From: Closterium sp. Naga37s-1
Taxonomy: Eukaryota; Streptophyta; Zygnematophyceae; Desmidiales; Closteriaceae
Reading direction: 5' to 3'
Assembly (NCBI GenBank): GCA_947471745.1
Contig: CANJKZ010000827.1
Span: 46,740 to 110,739 of the forward strand
Length of the DNA: 64,000 nucleotides
In this document: piece by piece, positions 41,891 through 53,510 of the stretch
Layout: each line of letters starts with the position of its first letter
Numbering within the stretch: position 1 is the stretch's first letter
The notes under the pieces: generated by a model
What the model was told of the DNA's origin: nothing
What the model saw: only the letters and a program-made list of their open reading frames with translations
Databases searched by the model: none
Position numbers and translations under genes: made by a program

Positions 41891-44800
41891 TGTTGGTGCA
41901 ACCCTACGGTTTGCACTCGGCTTGTTGTCCGTGTGCGTGAATGTGTGTGTGTATGGAATGGTATGAGGGCATGGGATAATATATATTTCATGCTTATAAT
42001 TGTGTGTGAATGTTGAGTCATGATGTCGAGTGTGTGTGTCGAGTCAATAGCGAGTTATCGCTAGACGCGTGTTACGCGGTCGTTTGTATCTCGCGCGCGG
42101 TTTCTATTTTGTCGTGCGCGGTTTCTATTTTGTCCTGTGTCGAACGTTCGGCGTGTCGCAGGTGTGTGCAGCAGACCCATCAAGAACTCAAGGATGAGTT
42201 TGTGATGAAGAGCCCGAGCCTTGGTGTCAAGCCTCAAGTGATTTCGAAGCTCGCCAAAAAGGGTACACCTCAAGATATTGAAGATATTTACATTACTTTG
42301 TGTAGTGTAACATTTCACTTGGTGTAGGCCCTAGTGAAGGGTAGTTTCGAGACCCTTCGTGGTTGGGGACAGTGTGGCACTGTTCCACATCACTGTACCT
42401 CGGCTCTTGGGGTTTGTAGGAGCTGGGAGTCATTCCCAACTCGTAACTCTTCCTATCTTATGTTCTAAGACTATAGTGGCTGCCATAGTACCATTCGTTC
42501 AAACCGACGCTGTGTCGTCAATTCTTTATCAAATCGTGCAATCTAAATTGCTAATTGTAGAAGACGTGAAGACGCTCCAGATCCAATTTGAATCAGGTCA
42601 TTTGCAGCTGTGAGCAGAACGGTATCAACGTTTGAATCCGCTGTGCAGAAATCCGTCTGTACTCTCTATCTTTCGTTTTAGGCACATTCAAGCCTATTGT
42701 GCCTATAACAAGTGGTATCAGAGCCCCTTGGAGCAGTTTCGACAATGGATGGACCTGAGGAAAGGGGTGGCAGAGTTGCTGGTGGCAGTGGAGAAGCCCA
42801 AGCTCAAGGCCAACCCCGTGATTCAGCCATGGCGCCCATGCAACCAAGTCTTGGCCCACCTAGGGATGAGCCTAGGGTGTTTGGGCTTGACAAGTTCAAC
42901 GGTGACAACTTTGCTGAATGGTCCTTCAAGATGGAGAACATCTTTGACCACTATGACCTGCTGGAGGTGATGGAAGTAACGGAGAAGCGCCCCGAGAACG
43001 ACCCGGAGAAGAGCCCGTGGGTGCGGAAGAGCGCACAAGGCTATCTCCTACTTGGGCAAGCGTTGGGGAGCAGCCAGATCCGTCACATCAAACCATTCCA
43101 GCGTGAACCAGAGAAAGGACCAAAGGCATGGGCTGCTCTCAAGGGTGTACATGCTCCTGCAACAGCGGCGGTAGCGGTGGTGTTGGAACGGCAAATGGCG
43201 GCACTACGAATTGAAGAAGACGAAGCGGTTGAAGAAGGGGTGCAGAAATTCTTCGACTTGTTGACGCGGCTTGAGGGAGCTGATTTGAACTACAGTGAGC
43301 TCCAAAAGAAGACCAAGTTGCTGGCCTTACTCCCAGAGTCATGGTCCTCGCTCATCATCAACCTTAATCGCGACTTGCCCCGCCTCTCGCTTGAAGACGT
43401 GAAGCGAGCTATCCTTCAAGAGGCTTTCCGCCGCCGTGAGTTGGCGAGTGCGGATGGCGCTGGGGCAGCGAGCATCGGCCGTGGATATGGTCGAGGAAGA
43501 GGCAGAGGACGAGGGGGAGGAAGGTTTGGTGGCAGCAACTTCGGCGGAGGCCGCAGGAGTGGCGGTTACGGCAGCGACGACAAGAGCTACGGACGCGGTC
43601 GCGGCCGATTCGACGGCGAGTGTCACTATTGCCACAAGAGCGGACACATGTGGCGCGACTGCTACAAACTCCCTGATGGTTGGACCCCTGCTCAAGGCCA
43701 AGAGGGTAGAGGAGCAGGAGGAGGGAGAGGAAGAGGCCGTGGAGGCCGTGGCGGTCGCGGAGGTGGTGCTGCAAGTATGAAGAGTGCCGGCAACGAGAGC
43801 GAGTCGAGGGACGATCGCTTCCCGGGTCAATTCTTCTTCGTGTCCACGCAAGCACCGGCTGGTCCAGAGAATGATGAAAGCTTTGAGGAGCCAGCAGCTG
43901 TGGGGAAGGTCACCCTACACTCCCTGGACTATTGGGTGATCGATAGCGGCGCTACCTATAGCATGACACCTCGTGCGGACTTGCTCACCGAACTTGAGCC
44001 GTCACCGGTGAAGCATGTGACATCGGCTTTGGGGCAGCGAGCAGAGGTGAAAGGCATGGGCAAGGCCATGTTCAAGGGTGCTGATGGGAAGATGGTGGGC
44101 CTCAAGAACGTGTTTTGGGTGCCCAGCCTTGCTGCAAACCTGATTTCCGTGCGGCGGTTGGCAAAGGCCGGCATGGACACGAACTCGAAGGGAGCCAAGA
44201 CCTACACCGCAAGGCTTGGCGATCGAATTCTTTGGGACCTTCATGAGGACAGGGATGTCTACAACGAGATGTGGCAGATCCCAGTGGTCCCTATGCCAAA
44301 GGAGAGGCAAGTGGCAGCAAGCATCAGCACCAAGGATGGAGCGGTCGGTAGCGACGATGGCGCGAACAGTCACGCTAAGGAGAATGAGCTCAAGAAGAGC
44401 AAACCTGGAGGGACCAGCAAGTTCAGTGAACCTAAGGAGAGTGGTGCAGCAACCAAGGAGCAGCAAAAGGGTGAGGAGAACCCAGAGGCAGCAGCGGAGG
44501 AGGACTACGGAGAGAGTATGTGGGGCGCTATTGCGAGCGCGGCATTCTCCAATCCAACTTCGGCTACGGGGGAGTGTGATTGGCTCACCTTGCATCGGCG
44601 CATGGGGCATGTGGCCCTGCCCATCTTGCAGCAGCTAGTGAAGAATGAGATGGTTGCTGGCATACGTGTGAAGGGGGAGCCCGATGAGGTGCTTGGCTGC
44701 CCGACGTGCATTCAAGCCAAGTTCACCCGGTTTCCGTTCCCTAGTTCGGAGGCAACGGCAAAGGCACCGCTTGATGAGGTGGTGATGGACGTGGTGGGCC

Positions 44801-47800
44801 CCCTGAAGCTTGGAGCTGCTGGAGCTGAGTATTTTCTCACCATTGTCGACGTCTACACCCGCATGACTTGGGTGTACGTGCTGGCCAAGAAGAGCGACGT
44901 GGCTGAAACGTTGAAGACGGATTGGTTCCCGATGGTGGAGCGGCAACAAGACCGTCTAGTCAAGTCAATCCGCACCGATCGAGGGGGAGAGTTCCTGAGC
45001 AAGGAGTTTGGGTTGTGGCTGAAGAAGAATGGTATTCGGCACTCCCTCACCATGCCATACTCCCCTGCAATGAACGGCATCGCCGAGCGAGCGAACCGCA
45101 CAATCACGGAGGCGGCACGCGGGTTGCTCATTGAAGCCGGGCTACCCGACTATTTCTGGCCTGATGCGGTGCGGAGCGCGTGTGTGGCCAAGAACAGAGC
45201 CTTGACTCATGTGGGAGCAGACAAATGGGTGCCCTATGTGGAGTGGCTAGGAAGGAAGCCAAAGGTGGATATGCTTCGGGTGTTCGGGTGCATGTGCATG
45301 GCGCTCGTGCCTAAGCATCTTCGGCACAACAAGCTTGGTGCCAAGGCGGTGTGGGCCGTGCACTTGGGCATGGCTCAAAACAGCAAGGGATGGCTTCTTT
45401 GGGACCCATTCACCAAGAAGTTCTTGGTGAGCAGGGACTGCAAGTTCATGGAGAACTTCATGTACAAGGATTGGAAGGCGGAGAATGAGGCGAAGATAGG
45501 CGTGCGGTTTGGGGAGGTGAAGAGTTCCGGTTTGGAGCATGTGGAGCTGCCTTTGGAGCTGAGCAGCGGCAGCACAACCACAAGGCAATCCTCCCTTGTG
45601 AATGGGGGAGAGGAGGCCAATGATGCAGAGGAAGAAGAGGAGGAGGTGCAGCAAGTGAGCGAGCGTGCACCGTCACTCCCTTCCCGTACTACGAGTGCTC
45701 CACGGATTCGAGCCACACCGCAGCAACGCCAAGGCCTTCAAGTCCCTGCAGCTGAGGAGGAAGGAAGGGGGAAGAGGAGAGTTCAACCCCCTAATAGGCT
45801 GACCTATGATGCGCCGGGAAAGCAGGGCAAGACAGCCCTGGCCGGAGCGGCAATGATGGTCGGAGACGACGAGGAGAGTGACTACGAGGAGTGTGCCTTC
45901 GCGTTCTTCTCTCCGGTGGAGATGCCGGGAGAACCAGCAACTCTCAAGGAGGCTTTGGAGAGTAGTGATGCTGAGGAGTGGAAGAAGGCCATGGAGAGTG
46001 AGCTGAAGAGCATCGAGGAGAATGACACGTTTGAATTGGTGGAGCTACCGGAGGGGCGTACGGCGATAACGTCCAAGTGGCTCTTCAAAATCAAGTCGGA
46101 TGCCGACGGCAAGATCGAGCGCTACAAGTCTAGGCTTGTAGCCAAGGGGTACCAGCAGAAGGAGAAGGTGGACTTCAAGGAGCTGTTTGCCCCTGTGGTG
46201 AAGCCGACGACGCTGCGAACCCTATTCGCGGGAGCCGCCATCAAAGGATGGGTAGTAAAGCAAATGGACATCGTAACGGCATTCCTTAACGGCATCCTTG
46301 AGGAGGAGATTTTTATGGCGCAGCCAGAGGGGTTTGATGATGGTAGTGGCAGAGTGTGGAAGCTGAAGAAGGCCCTCTATGGGCTGAAGCAGGCCCCTAG
46401 GCAATGGTACATGAAGCTGCGCGAAGTGTTGGAGGGGATCGGCTTCACTCCCTCAACGGCCGATCACTCCTTGTTCATGCTTGGCGAGGGGGAGCAGAGG
46501 AGTTTCATGGTGGTTTATGTGGATGACATCCTCATTTTCTCACCCTCTTCTGACCTTGTGAAGGAGGTGATGCTGAAGCTTCAAGACAAGTTCAAGTGCA
46601 AGGCCCTTGGTGACGTGAGCTTCTACCTTGGGCTCCACATCGAACGAGATGTGGAGAAGCAGTGCATGCGGGTGCATCAACGAAAGTACCTGGAGGCATT
46701 GGCTGCCAACTTTGGGCAGAGTGAAGGCCATGTGGCTACACCCTTTCCCTCTGGGTTCAAGTGTGTGAAGGGACCAGAGGAGGAGAGCGTTGGTGAAGAG
46801 GAGAGGCGCCGATTTCACTCGTTGGTGGGCAGCCTCATGTATGCGGCGGTAAACACCCGACCGGACGTCGCGTTTGCTACCGGGCAGCTGGCTAGGGTTG
46901 TGCAATGCCCTAATGAGGAGCAGGTAGCAGCTGGAATGAGGGTGGCCAAGTATCTTGGCCAAACACCGACCGTTGGGCTGCAATACTCGGCGGCGGCACA
47001 AAGGCGCCAAAAGGGCGCGGATGGTGTTGAACCCGGGCATTTGTTCCTCACCGCCTACTCGGATGCTTCATATGCATCAGAACCAGAGGACATGACAAGT
47101 GTGGGAGGCTTCATATGCTGTGTTGGTGGAGGCCCAACTGCTTGGGAGAGCAAGAAGCAGGTTGACCAAGCTTTGAGCTCGGTGGAGTCCGAGTACATGG
47201 CACTCTTCCGTGCCGTACGGGAGATTGTGTGGCAGCGGCGTTTGTTGGCTGAATTGGAGGAGGAGCAGCAAGGACCTACCCCACTGTACTGTGACAGCCA
47301 GGGTGCCATTGCTCTTGCTAAGAACCCTGTGTTGCATGGACTCACGAAGCACATGAGGGTGAAGTGGCATTGGACGAGGAGCATGGTAACCGCGGGTGAA
47401 GTTGAGTTGCGCTACGTGAAGACCACGGGGCAGCCGGCTGACATGATGACCAAGAGGCTGGTGGAGCAGCAGCATTGGAAGTGTTGCAAGCTGGCTGGGA
47501 TGGCTCTGAAGTGAGAGAGCAACATATCCTAAGGCCAACAATCCGAGGGGGAGTTTGTTGGTGCAACCCTACGGTTTCCACTCGGCTTGTTGTCCGTGTG
47601 CGTGCATGTGTGTGTGTATGGAATGGTATGAGGGCATGGGATAATATATATTTCATGCTTATAATTGTGTGTGAATGTTGAGTCATGATGTCGAGTGTGT
47701 GTGTCGAGTCAATAGCGAGTTATCGCTAGACGCGTGTTACGCGGTCGTTTGTGTCTCGCACGCGGTTTCTATTTTGTCGTGCGCGGTTTCTATTTTGTCC

Positions 47801-48380
47801 TGTGTCGAACGTTCGGCGTGTCGCAGGTGTGTGCAGCAGACCCATCAAGAACTCAAGGATGAGTTTGTGATGAAGAGCCCGAGCCTTGGTGTCAAGCCTC
47901 AAGTGATTTCGAAGCTCGCCAAAAAGGGTACACCTCAAGATATTGAAGATATTTACATTACTTTGTGTAGTGTAACATTTCACTTGGTGTAGGCCCTAGT
48001 GAAGGGTAGTTTCGAGACCCTTCGTGGTTGGGGACAGTGTGGCACTGTTCCACATCACTGTACCTCGGCTCTTGGGGTTTGTAGGAGCTGGGAGTCATTC
48101 CCAACTCGTAACTCTTCCTATCTTGTGTTCTAAGACTATAGTGGCTGCCATAGTACTGTTCATTCAAACCGATGCTGTGTCGTCAATTTTTTATCAAATC
48201 GTGCAATCTAAATTGCTAATTGTAGACGACGTGAAGACGCTCCAGATCCAATTTGAATCAGGTCATTTGCAGCTGTGAGCAGAACGCTATCAACGTTTGA
48301 AGCCGCTGTGCAGAAATCCGTCTGTGCTCTCTATCTTTCTTTTTAGGCACATTCAAGCCTATTGTGCCTATAACAGTTTC
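41886..48380 (+). mobile_element. Ty1/copia element (inner), intact, nested
   Basis: LTRs 41891-42710 and 47556-48375 are both 820 bp (TGTTGGTGCAACCC to GCCTATAACA), with about 15 differences by eye, about 2%. The target duplication GTTTC is at 41886-41890 and 48376-48380. The primer site TGGTATCAGAGC is at 42713-42724 and a purine run GAGGGGGAG at 47545-47553. It has inserted into the integrase region of the outer copia. It is the youngest clear insertion in the nest. Confidence 0.97.
42745..47514 (+). CDS. gag-pol: Inner copia gag-pol polyprotein, intact
   Basis: 1589 residues from Met at 42745; the frame is open further upstream into the primer site, but that Met is the first ATG after it. 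Domains: gag (FNGDNFAEWSFKMENIFDHY), an Arg/Gly-rich stretch, zinc knuckle CHYCHKSGHMWRDC (about 293), protease VIDSGATYSMT (about 398), pre-integrase LHRRMGHVALP with CPTC, integrase (MDVVGPLKL, RTDRGGEFLS, NGIAERANRT), reverse transcriptase (KSRLVAKGYQQKE; VVYVDDILIF, about 1257), RNase H (AYSDASYASEPED; ALSSVESEYMALF; KHMRVKWHW). All catalytic boxes are present with no frame break, so the element may be able to move. Confidence 0.96.
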   Translation: MDGPEERGGRVAGGSGEAQAQGQPRDSAMAPMQPSLGPPRDEPRVFGLDKFNGDNFAEWSFKMENIFDHYDLLEVMEVTEKRPENDPEKSPWVRKSAQGYLLLGQALGSSQIRHIKPFQREPEKGPKAWAALKGVHAPATAAVAVVLERQMAALRIEEDEAVEEGVQKFFDLLTRLEGADLNYSELQKKTKLLALLPESWSSLIINLNRDLPRLSLEDVKRAILQEAFRRRELASADGAGAASIGRGYGRGRGRGRGGGRFGGSNFGGGRRSGGYGSDDKSYGRGRGRFDGECHYCHKSGHMWRDCYKLPDGWTPAQGQEGRGAGGGRGRGRGGRGGRGGGAASMKSAGNESESRDDRFPGQFFFVSTQAPAGPENDESFEEPAAVGKVTLHSLDYWVIDSGATYSMTPRADLLTELEPSPVKHVTSALGQRAEVKGMGKAMFKGADGKMVGLKNVFWVPSLAANLISVRRLAKAGMDTNSKGAKTYTARLGDRILWDLHEDRDVYNEMWQIPVVPMPKERQVAASISTKDGAVGSDDGANSHAKENELKKSKPGGTSKFSEPKESGAATKEQQKGEENPEAAAEEDYGESMWGAIASAAFSNPTSATGECDWLTLHRRMGHVALPILQQLVKNEMVAGIRVKGEPDEVLGCPTCIQAKFTRFPFPSSEATAKAPLDEVVMDVVGPLKLGAAGAEYFLTIVDVYTRMTWVYVLAKKSDVAETLKTDWFPMVERQQDRLVKSIRTDRGGEFLSKEFGLWLKKNGIRHSLTMPYSPAMNGIAERANRTITEAARGLLIEAGLPDYFWPDAVRSACVAKNRALTHVGADKWVPYVEWLGRKPKVDMLRVFGCMCMALVPKHLRHNKLGAKAVWAVHLGMAQNSKGWLLWDPFTKKFLVSRDCKFMENFMYKDWKAENEAKIGVRFGEVKSSGLEHVELPLELSSGSTTTRQSSLVNGGEEANDAEEEEEEVQQVSERAPSLPSRTTSAPRIRATPQQRQGLQVPAAEEEGRGKRRVQPPNRLTYDAPGKQGKTALAGAAMMVGDDEESDYEECAFAFFSPVEMPGEPATLKEALESSDAEEWKKAMESELKSIEENDTFELVELPEGRTAITSKWLFKIKSDADGKIERYKSRLVAKGYQQKEKVDFKELFAPVVKPTTLRTLFAGAAIKGWVVKQMDIVTAFLNGILEEEIFMAQPEGFDDGSGRVWKLKKALYGLKQAPRQWYMKLREVLEGIGFTPSTADHSLFMLGEGEQRSFMVVYVDDILIFSPSSDLVKEVMLKLQDKFKCKALGDVSFYLGLHIERDVEKQCMRVHQRKYLEALAANFGQSEGHVATPFPSGFKCVKGPEEESVGEEERRRFHSLVGSLMYAAVNTRPDVAFATGQLARVVQCPNEEQVAAGMRVAKYLGQTPTVGLQYSAAAQRRQKGADGVEPGHLFLTAYSDASYASEPEDMTSVGGFICCVGGGPTAWESKKQVDQALSSVESEYMALFRAVREIVWQRRLLAELEEEQQGPTPLYCDSQGAIALAKNPVLHGLTKHMRVKWHWTRSMVTAGEVELRYVKTTGQPADMMTKRLVEQQHWKCCKLAGMALK

Positions 48381-51160
48381 CTAGCTTCGTGACTTGGATG
48401 GCGGAAGCGGAGCGGCAAAGTGGGAAGGTGTTGAAAGTTTTGAGGACAGATAATGGTGGGGAGTTTACAGGGGACCTGTTCAACAAGTTTTTACAGAGTA
48501 AGGGCATCCGACGGCAGCTGACTGTACCCTACACTCCACAGCATAATAGCATAGCGGAGCGGGTGAACCGTTCTCTACTGGATAGTGTGAGGAGCATGTT
48601 GGCAGATAGTGGGCTGCCACTGAAGTTCTGGGGTGATGCATTGGCAATGGCGTGCTGGTCCAAGAACCGCCTACCTACCAAGGGACTTCGGGCAGATATG
48701 ACTCCCCACGAGGCCTTCTATGGCAGGAAGCCGAATCTGGGGTTTGCCCGGGTGTGGGGGAGTATGGTGCAATACAGAGAGCCAGCCGGTCCGGATCATA
48801 AGTTGCTGCCCAAGGCTCATTGGGGGATTAACCTCGGTACCTGCCCAGTGAGCAAGGGGTGGGTGATCAAGGATGTAATTTCAGGAAAAGTCACGATCAC
48901 CCGGGATGTTGTCTTCTACGAGGAGGTGAACTACCTGCAGTGGAAGGGAGTAGAGAAAGAGATTGCAGCAGCATGGACAGCAACTGCACCGGACAAGGTG
49001 GAGGATCTTTTGGAGGAAAAGGAGAGTGAGGGAGTTGGGTATGAAGGAGATGAGGAACTCGAAGATGTGGAACGGGCAGATTCAGTTGATTGGGTGTGGG
49101 AGAAGGCACCAACCAGTGAAGCGGATGAAACCAATGGAGTGGAGATAGCAGGGGAGCAGCCAAGCAATGAAGTAGCCGAGGGTGGCAATGAAGAGGTGGT
49201 TGGAGAAGAAGGAGATGAAGAATCAGCAGCTGAAGGAGATAGTGATCCATGGAAGCTTTTAAACAGTGATGACAGCAATGTCAAGATGAGGGAGATAGAG
49301 GAATTACTTGAGGAGGGCGCCATCGTGATTGGAAGGGAAGTGAAGAATGGAGAAGGGAAAACACTGGCGGATTCCAGTGAGGATGAGGCTGAATCACCTG
49401 CAGAGGAGTTGGGGAAAGGAAAGAGGGTGAAGAAACCAAACCCTCGGTATGCGCAACTGCTGATGACGTGTTGGAAGGACATCCACACCCACCTCCTACT
49501 CTCTGCCACAGCTACTGACCTAGTCTCCAATGAAGGAAAAGTGACACACAACCTGCCCAAAGAACCAGTGAGCATCGAGGAGGCGCTAGAGGGTCCAGAA
49601 AGGGAGCAGTGGAAAGCGGCAATTGAGGAGGAGTTGAACACATTGGCTGAAAGGGGCACATGGGAGCTAGTACCTATGCCGGAAGGGAGGAAAGCCGTGG
49701 GAGTGAAGTGGATTTTCAAAATCAAGACCGGTGATATGGGGCAGCTGGAAAGGTTCAAAGCAAGGCTTGTAGCCAAGGGCTACACTCAAGTGGAGGGGAA
49801 AGACTACCAACAAAATGAGATCTACGCTCCAGTGAGCAAGTTGGCAACGGCGCGGGTTTTTCTCAAGGTGGTAGCAGCAAGAAAATACTTCATGGTGCAG
49901 CTGGATATTAAAAACGCGTTTTTGTATGGGGTGTTGAAGGAGGACATCTACCTCGAGCAACCACCAGGGCATGACGACGGCTCGGGCAGAAAATGCAAGC
50001 TCAACAAGGCATTATATGGGCTGAAACAGAGTCCTAGGGAGTGGTATATGGCGATGGATGAGCGGCTACTGCAAGGGGGATTTCAGAAAAGCGAGTGTGA
50101 TAGGGCATTCTACTGGAAGGGAGAAGGGAAAGAGAAGGTGTTCTTGGTGCTATACGTGGACGACATCTTGGTGGCAGGGGCGTTAGAGGAGGAGGTAGAG
50201 AAGGTGTGTGCTCATCTTGCGGAAGTTTTTCAAGTGAAGCAGATTCCGAGGACCACACTCTTTCTCGGCATGAACCTGGAGCGACGTAAGGAGGAGAGGA
50301 AGATGTTCCTATACCAGCAGAAATATTGCAGCAGGGTGCAGCAGAGGTTTGGCAATGGCTACACGAAGGCAATTTCGACACCATTGAGTGGGGTAGCTGA
50401 AAGCGACAGTGAAAGGGAGGAGGATGTCAACCAATGGGGCTGCAAAGAGAGAGCTCTGCAAGTATATCAGTCCATGGTGGGGTCTATCACGTATCCGGTC
50501 TCATGCACGCGCGTCGACATGGCATACGCAGCTAGCTATCTTGGGCAACAAGTGCAGCAGCAAGGGGAGAGAAAATGGAGAGAGATGAGGAGGACTATCG
50601 ACTACCTACTGCAACATGAAGATGAGGGGCTGTCATTTGAAGGAGGTGAGGAAACTCTGGAGTTAGTGGGGTATGCGGATGCTTCACATGCATCCGATAA
50701 GAAAACAAGGAAGGGAGCATATGGTTACGTATTTTTGCTCGGCGGGACAGCAATCATGTGGCAAGCGAAAAGGTTGGCTGACATAGCGCTCTCTAGTGCG
50801 GAAGCGGAGTACATGGCTCTGTTTTTCGCGTGCCAAGAGGGGGTTTGGCTGAGAAGGCTACTCAAGGAGATGGACATCAAGGTGGAAGGGCCGACGGTGA
50901 TACGCACGGATAGCAAATCTGCCATTGACTTGGCTCACAACGACAATTGGCACGGGAGGACCAAGCATATGGATGTGAAGTGTCATTGGGTGCGTTCAAA
51001 GGTGAGTAGCAAGGAGTTCAAGTTTGAATTCGTACGTACGGAGGCACAAGCAGCAGATTTTCTGACTAAGGTGTTACCAAGGGCTAATTTTGAGCGTTGC
51101 AAGAGAGAGGTTGGGATACGTACCTTGGCTGAATTGCAAGGGAGTGTGGAGCAGGCATAG
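48381..51160 (+). pseudogene. pol: Outer copia pol, second part (integrase end, RT, RNase H)
   Basis: It resumes after the nested element with the integrase core (LRTDNGGEFTG, TPQHNSIAERVNRSLL), an acidic linker, reverse transcriptase (FKARLVAKGYTQVEGKDYQQ; LYVDDILVAG) and RNase H (YADASHASDKKTRKG; ALSSAEAEYMALFFA; KHMDVKCHWVRS), ending about 50 bp before the 3' LTR. No stops within. It is inactive because of the insertion, not because of decay. Confidence 0.93.
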
Positions 51161-51806
51161 AGCTGGTTCAAGGTGAAACGTGCGTAAGCTGGTTAGCAAA
51201 CCACAGGGGAGATTGTTGACGGTGGTTAGCTAACCACGACCTAGCACAACCTGGAGTGACCTACATCGACCTAAGAAAAACCTACTTTGACGAGCTGAGA
51301 CTATGGGGAAGCGAGGACCTAAGAAGAAGAGAGACTACCTATGTTGGGACGGTGGAAGGAGAAACACGGTAGCAGCGCGACCTGCAGTGGGAAACGAAGA
51401 GAAGGAGAGGAAGCGTGCTGAAATGGAGAAGAACATGGCTGAAATGTCGTGCTTTCAAGTGACGTGAAGAGAAGTCACGCCGGGTCAAAGGCGCGTCCAA
51501 GGAAGTCTGAATTTCGAACTCGAGGCGCGTTCGGTGCATGGTTGGATTTGGAAATTGAGCCGAGTACAACTCAGCTCGAAATTAGGCGCGGCGCGAGGGC
51601 GAAATCAGAAATCCTTTTGCTTATAACTTGCTTTGTGTTTTCTGTTTTTGTATTGCCTTCTTCAATGAAATTACTTCAACTTTCTGCCTTGGCGTTTTCC
51701 ATCAAATTCCTTCACACAGTTGAAGCCAGAGGTTACTATGCATACTACTAAGACTCTAAATAGTCTTCATAGTCTAGACTAAAGGCTGCGCACGTTCAAG
51801 ACAACA

Positions 51807-53510
51807 GACGTTCTGTTGGCGAGCGGATCTTGACCAGTGATGCACGGCGTTCAGGTCTGCGACTTTCAGGTCCCGTAGTTTAATCCGTCAACGGCGATGA
51901 AGCGCAGTATGCAGGGAGAGCACGTTAGTACTAGAGAATATGTTGCCAAAAAGTTAGGACTAAACGTTAATTACGAAAAGGGCTTCACTTACCATCTCGA
52001 CGCATCTTGACGGCGCACGACAATCCGAAATGCAGCCGTGATCGTCGCTGTGTCGGCAATCGTCGTCGTCGCCAAGAGGTCTGAAAAGACAAGGCAACAG
52101 ATTAGTACGTAGACAAGTGAGAAGGAAACCTTGGAGGTGTCACTTATAGCTTAAATCAGAGGTATTACTTAGACAAGTCAAGGATTCACTTACCTCAACA
52201 AGGACTTGACCCGGCCTTCAGGTTCGCGACTGTCAGGTGAGAGCCAAATGAGCGAGCTTGACTTGGGGCTGGGCCAATCGGCACTGTATGCCGGGTAGAA
52301 GCACTCCAGTCTTAGGTACTCTGCAGGAAAACAAAAACGAGTTAGAAACATGTCAAACAGTTTTTACGAAACAAGTTGAACACGAGCCAAAAACGGTTGT
52401 AGGAGAAATGGAACATTACTTACCTCCACTCGACCGTCTCCTTCCCGGGATAGGCCTACCAGCAGCGCCTTGCAGCTTTTGAAGAGCTTTGAGCGGAGAC
52501 CCCGGTGCGAGAAACACGCCGTAGATTATTGGCTGCGTCGGCGATTTTGAATTGCTCTCAAGTCGGCGCTTTCAATCGTCGCTTTCGAGTTGTCAAGAGG
52601 TCTGCAGGAAGAAGGCAACAGTTTAGTACACGAAACCTAAAAGAAAAACAAGAACTTCCTGACAAATGTAAAAAACAAAAATAAAAAAATTATGGCAGAA
52701 AGTTATTGCAAGCTGCACTTGCCAAGGGTCGTCTTCGTGTTGGCGGCAAAGACTTCTCTTGGCGCCAATGACAGAAAGATCTTGACTTGTGCTTCAATTC
52801 CTCCGGCCTCCGCGAACTTGACTTCAGTTGGGGTTGTGTCCTCAGCGAAGCGTTGGTGAGGAATTGTGTCCTCAGCGATTTGCATGAAAAGTTGTCATTG
52901 TCTGCAAGAAAATAAGGAAAGAGTTAGAATCTTACTAGGAAAACCGCCAACGAATCTTAAAGCTCAACCGGCCAAAAGAGGCTGTCGGTAGAAGTTGAAA
53001 AACGTTGAGCTTACCTCCACCGTGATTTTCTCGCCGTGGAAGTTCCTTGGCGTGAAGATCCTCCGAAAAAGACTCGCCATGTAGATTTTGCAGAGGAGAT
53101 CATGTATCAGTTGCGGTGAAAGGTTGCCATCGGAAACATTGAAGCTTCCGAAGCTCTTGAAGAGAGTGAAGCTCTAGAAGAGCGTAAAGATGATCTCGCG
53201 GTGAAAAGGTTGCCGCGATATTCGGCGCAGTACACGATTAGACCCAAGGCACGCTTTGGCTCACTCCTCACGGACTACCCAACCCACCCCACCCCTAACT
53301 CAACGCCGCAGCCTGCCATGGGTTTCATCGTGTACTGTCCGGGCCACTTCAGGTTTCGGTTGCATGAGAAGTTGTCATTGTCTGCAAGAGAATAAGGAAA
53401 AGAGTTACAATCTTACTAGGAAAACCGACAACAAATCATAAAGCTCAACCGGCCAAAAGAGGGTGTAGGTAGAAATTGAAAAAAGCTGAGCTTACCTCCT
53501 CTGTTTAAGT
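51807..53510 (-). other. Array of exon-like modules, right part
   Basis: Minus-strand donors (plus TTACCTC or TTACCATC) recur at about 51990, 52190, 52420, 53012 and 53492, with CTGCAG or TTTCAG-like acceptors at about 52078, 52320, 52600 and 52895. The block at 51895-51995 closely resembles 32410-32510 on the other side of the nest (ACGTTAGTACTAG, TTGCCAAA, GTTAATTACGA), so both sides are one array split by the insertions. The block at 53025-53170 reads FNVSDGNLSPQLIHDL in one frame, then CKIYMASLFRRIFTPRNFHG. I do not recognise this protein. Confidence 0.5.

Larger units (their letters stand above)
38607..51806 (+). mobile_element. Ty1/copia element (outer), split by a younger copia
   Basis: The 5' LTR is 38612-39785 (1174 bp) and the 3' LTR 51214-51801 (588 bp), both starting TGTTGACGGTGGTTAGC. 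The target duplication CAACA is at 38607-38611 and 51802-51806. The primer site at 39788-39799 (TGGTATGAAAGC) differs by two bases from the initiator tRNA match. A purine run precedes the 3' LTR. It landed 57 bp from the end of the gypsy element. The 5' LTR is longer because of an internal insertion. Confidence 0.93.
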
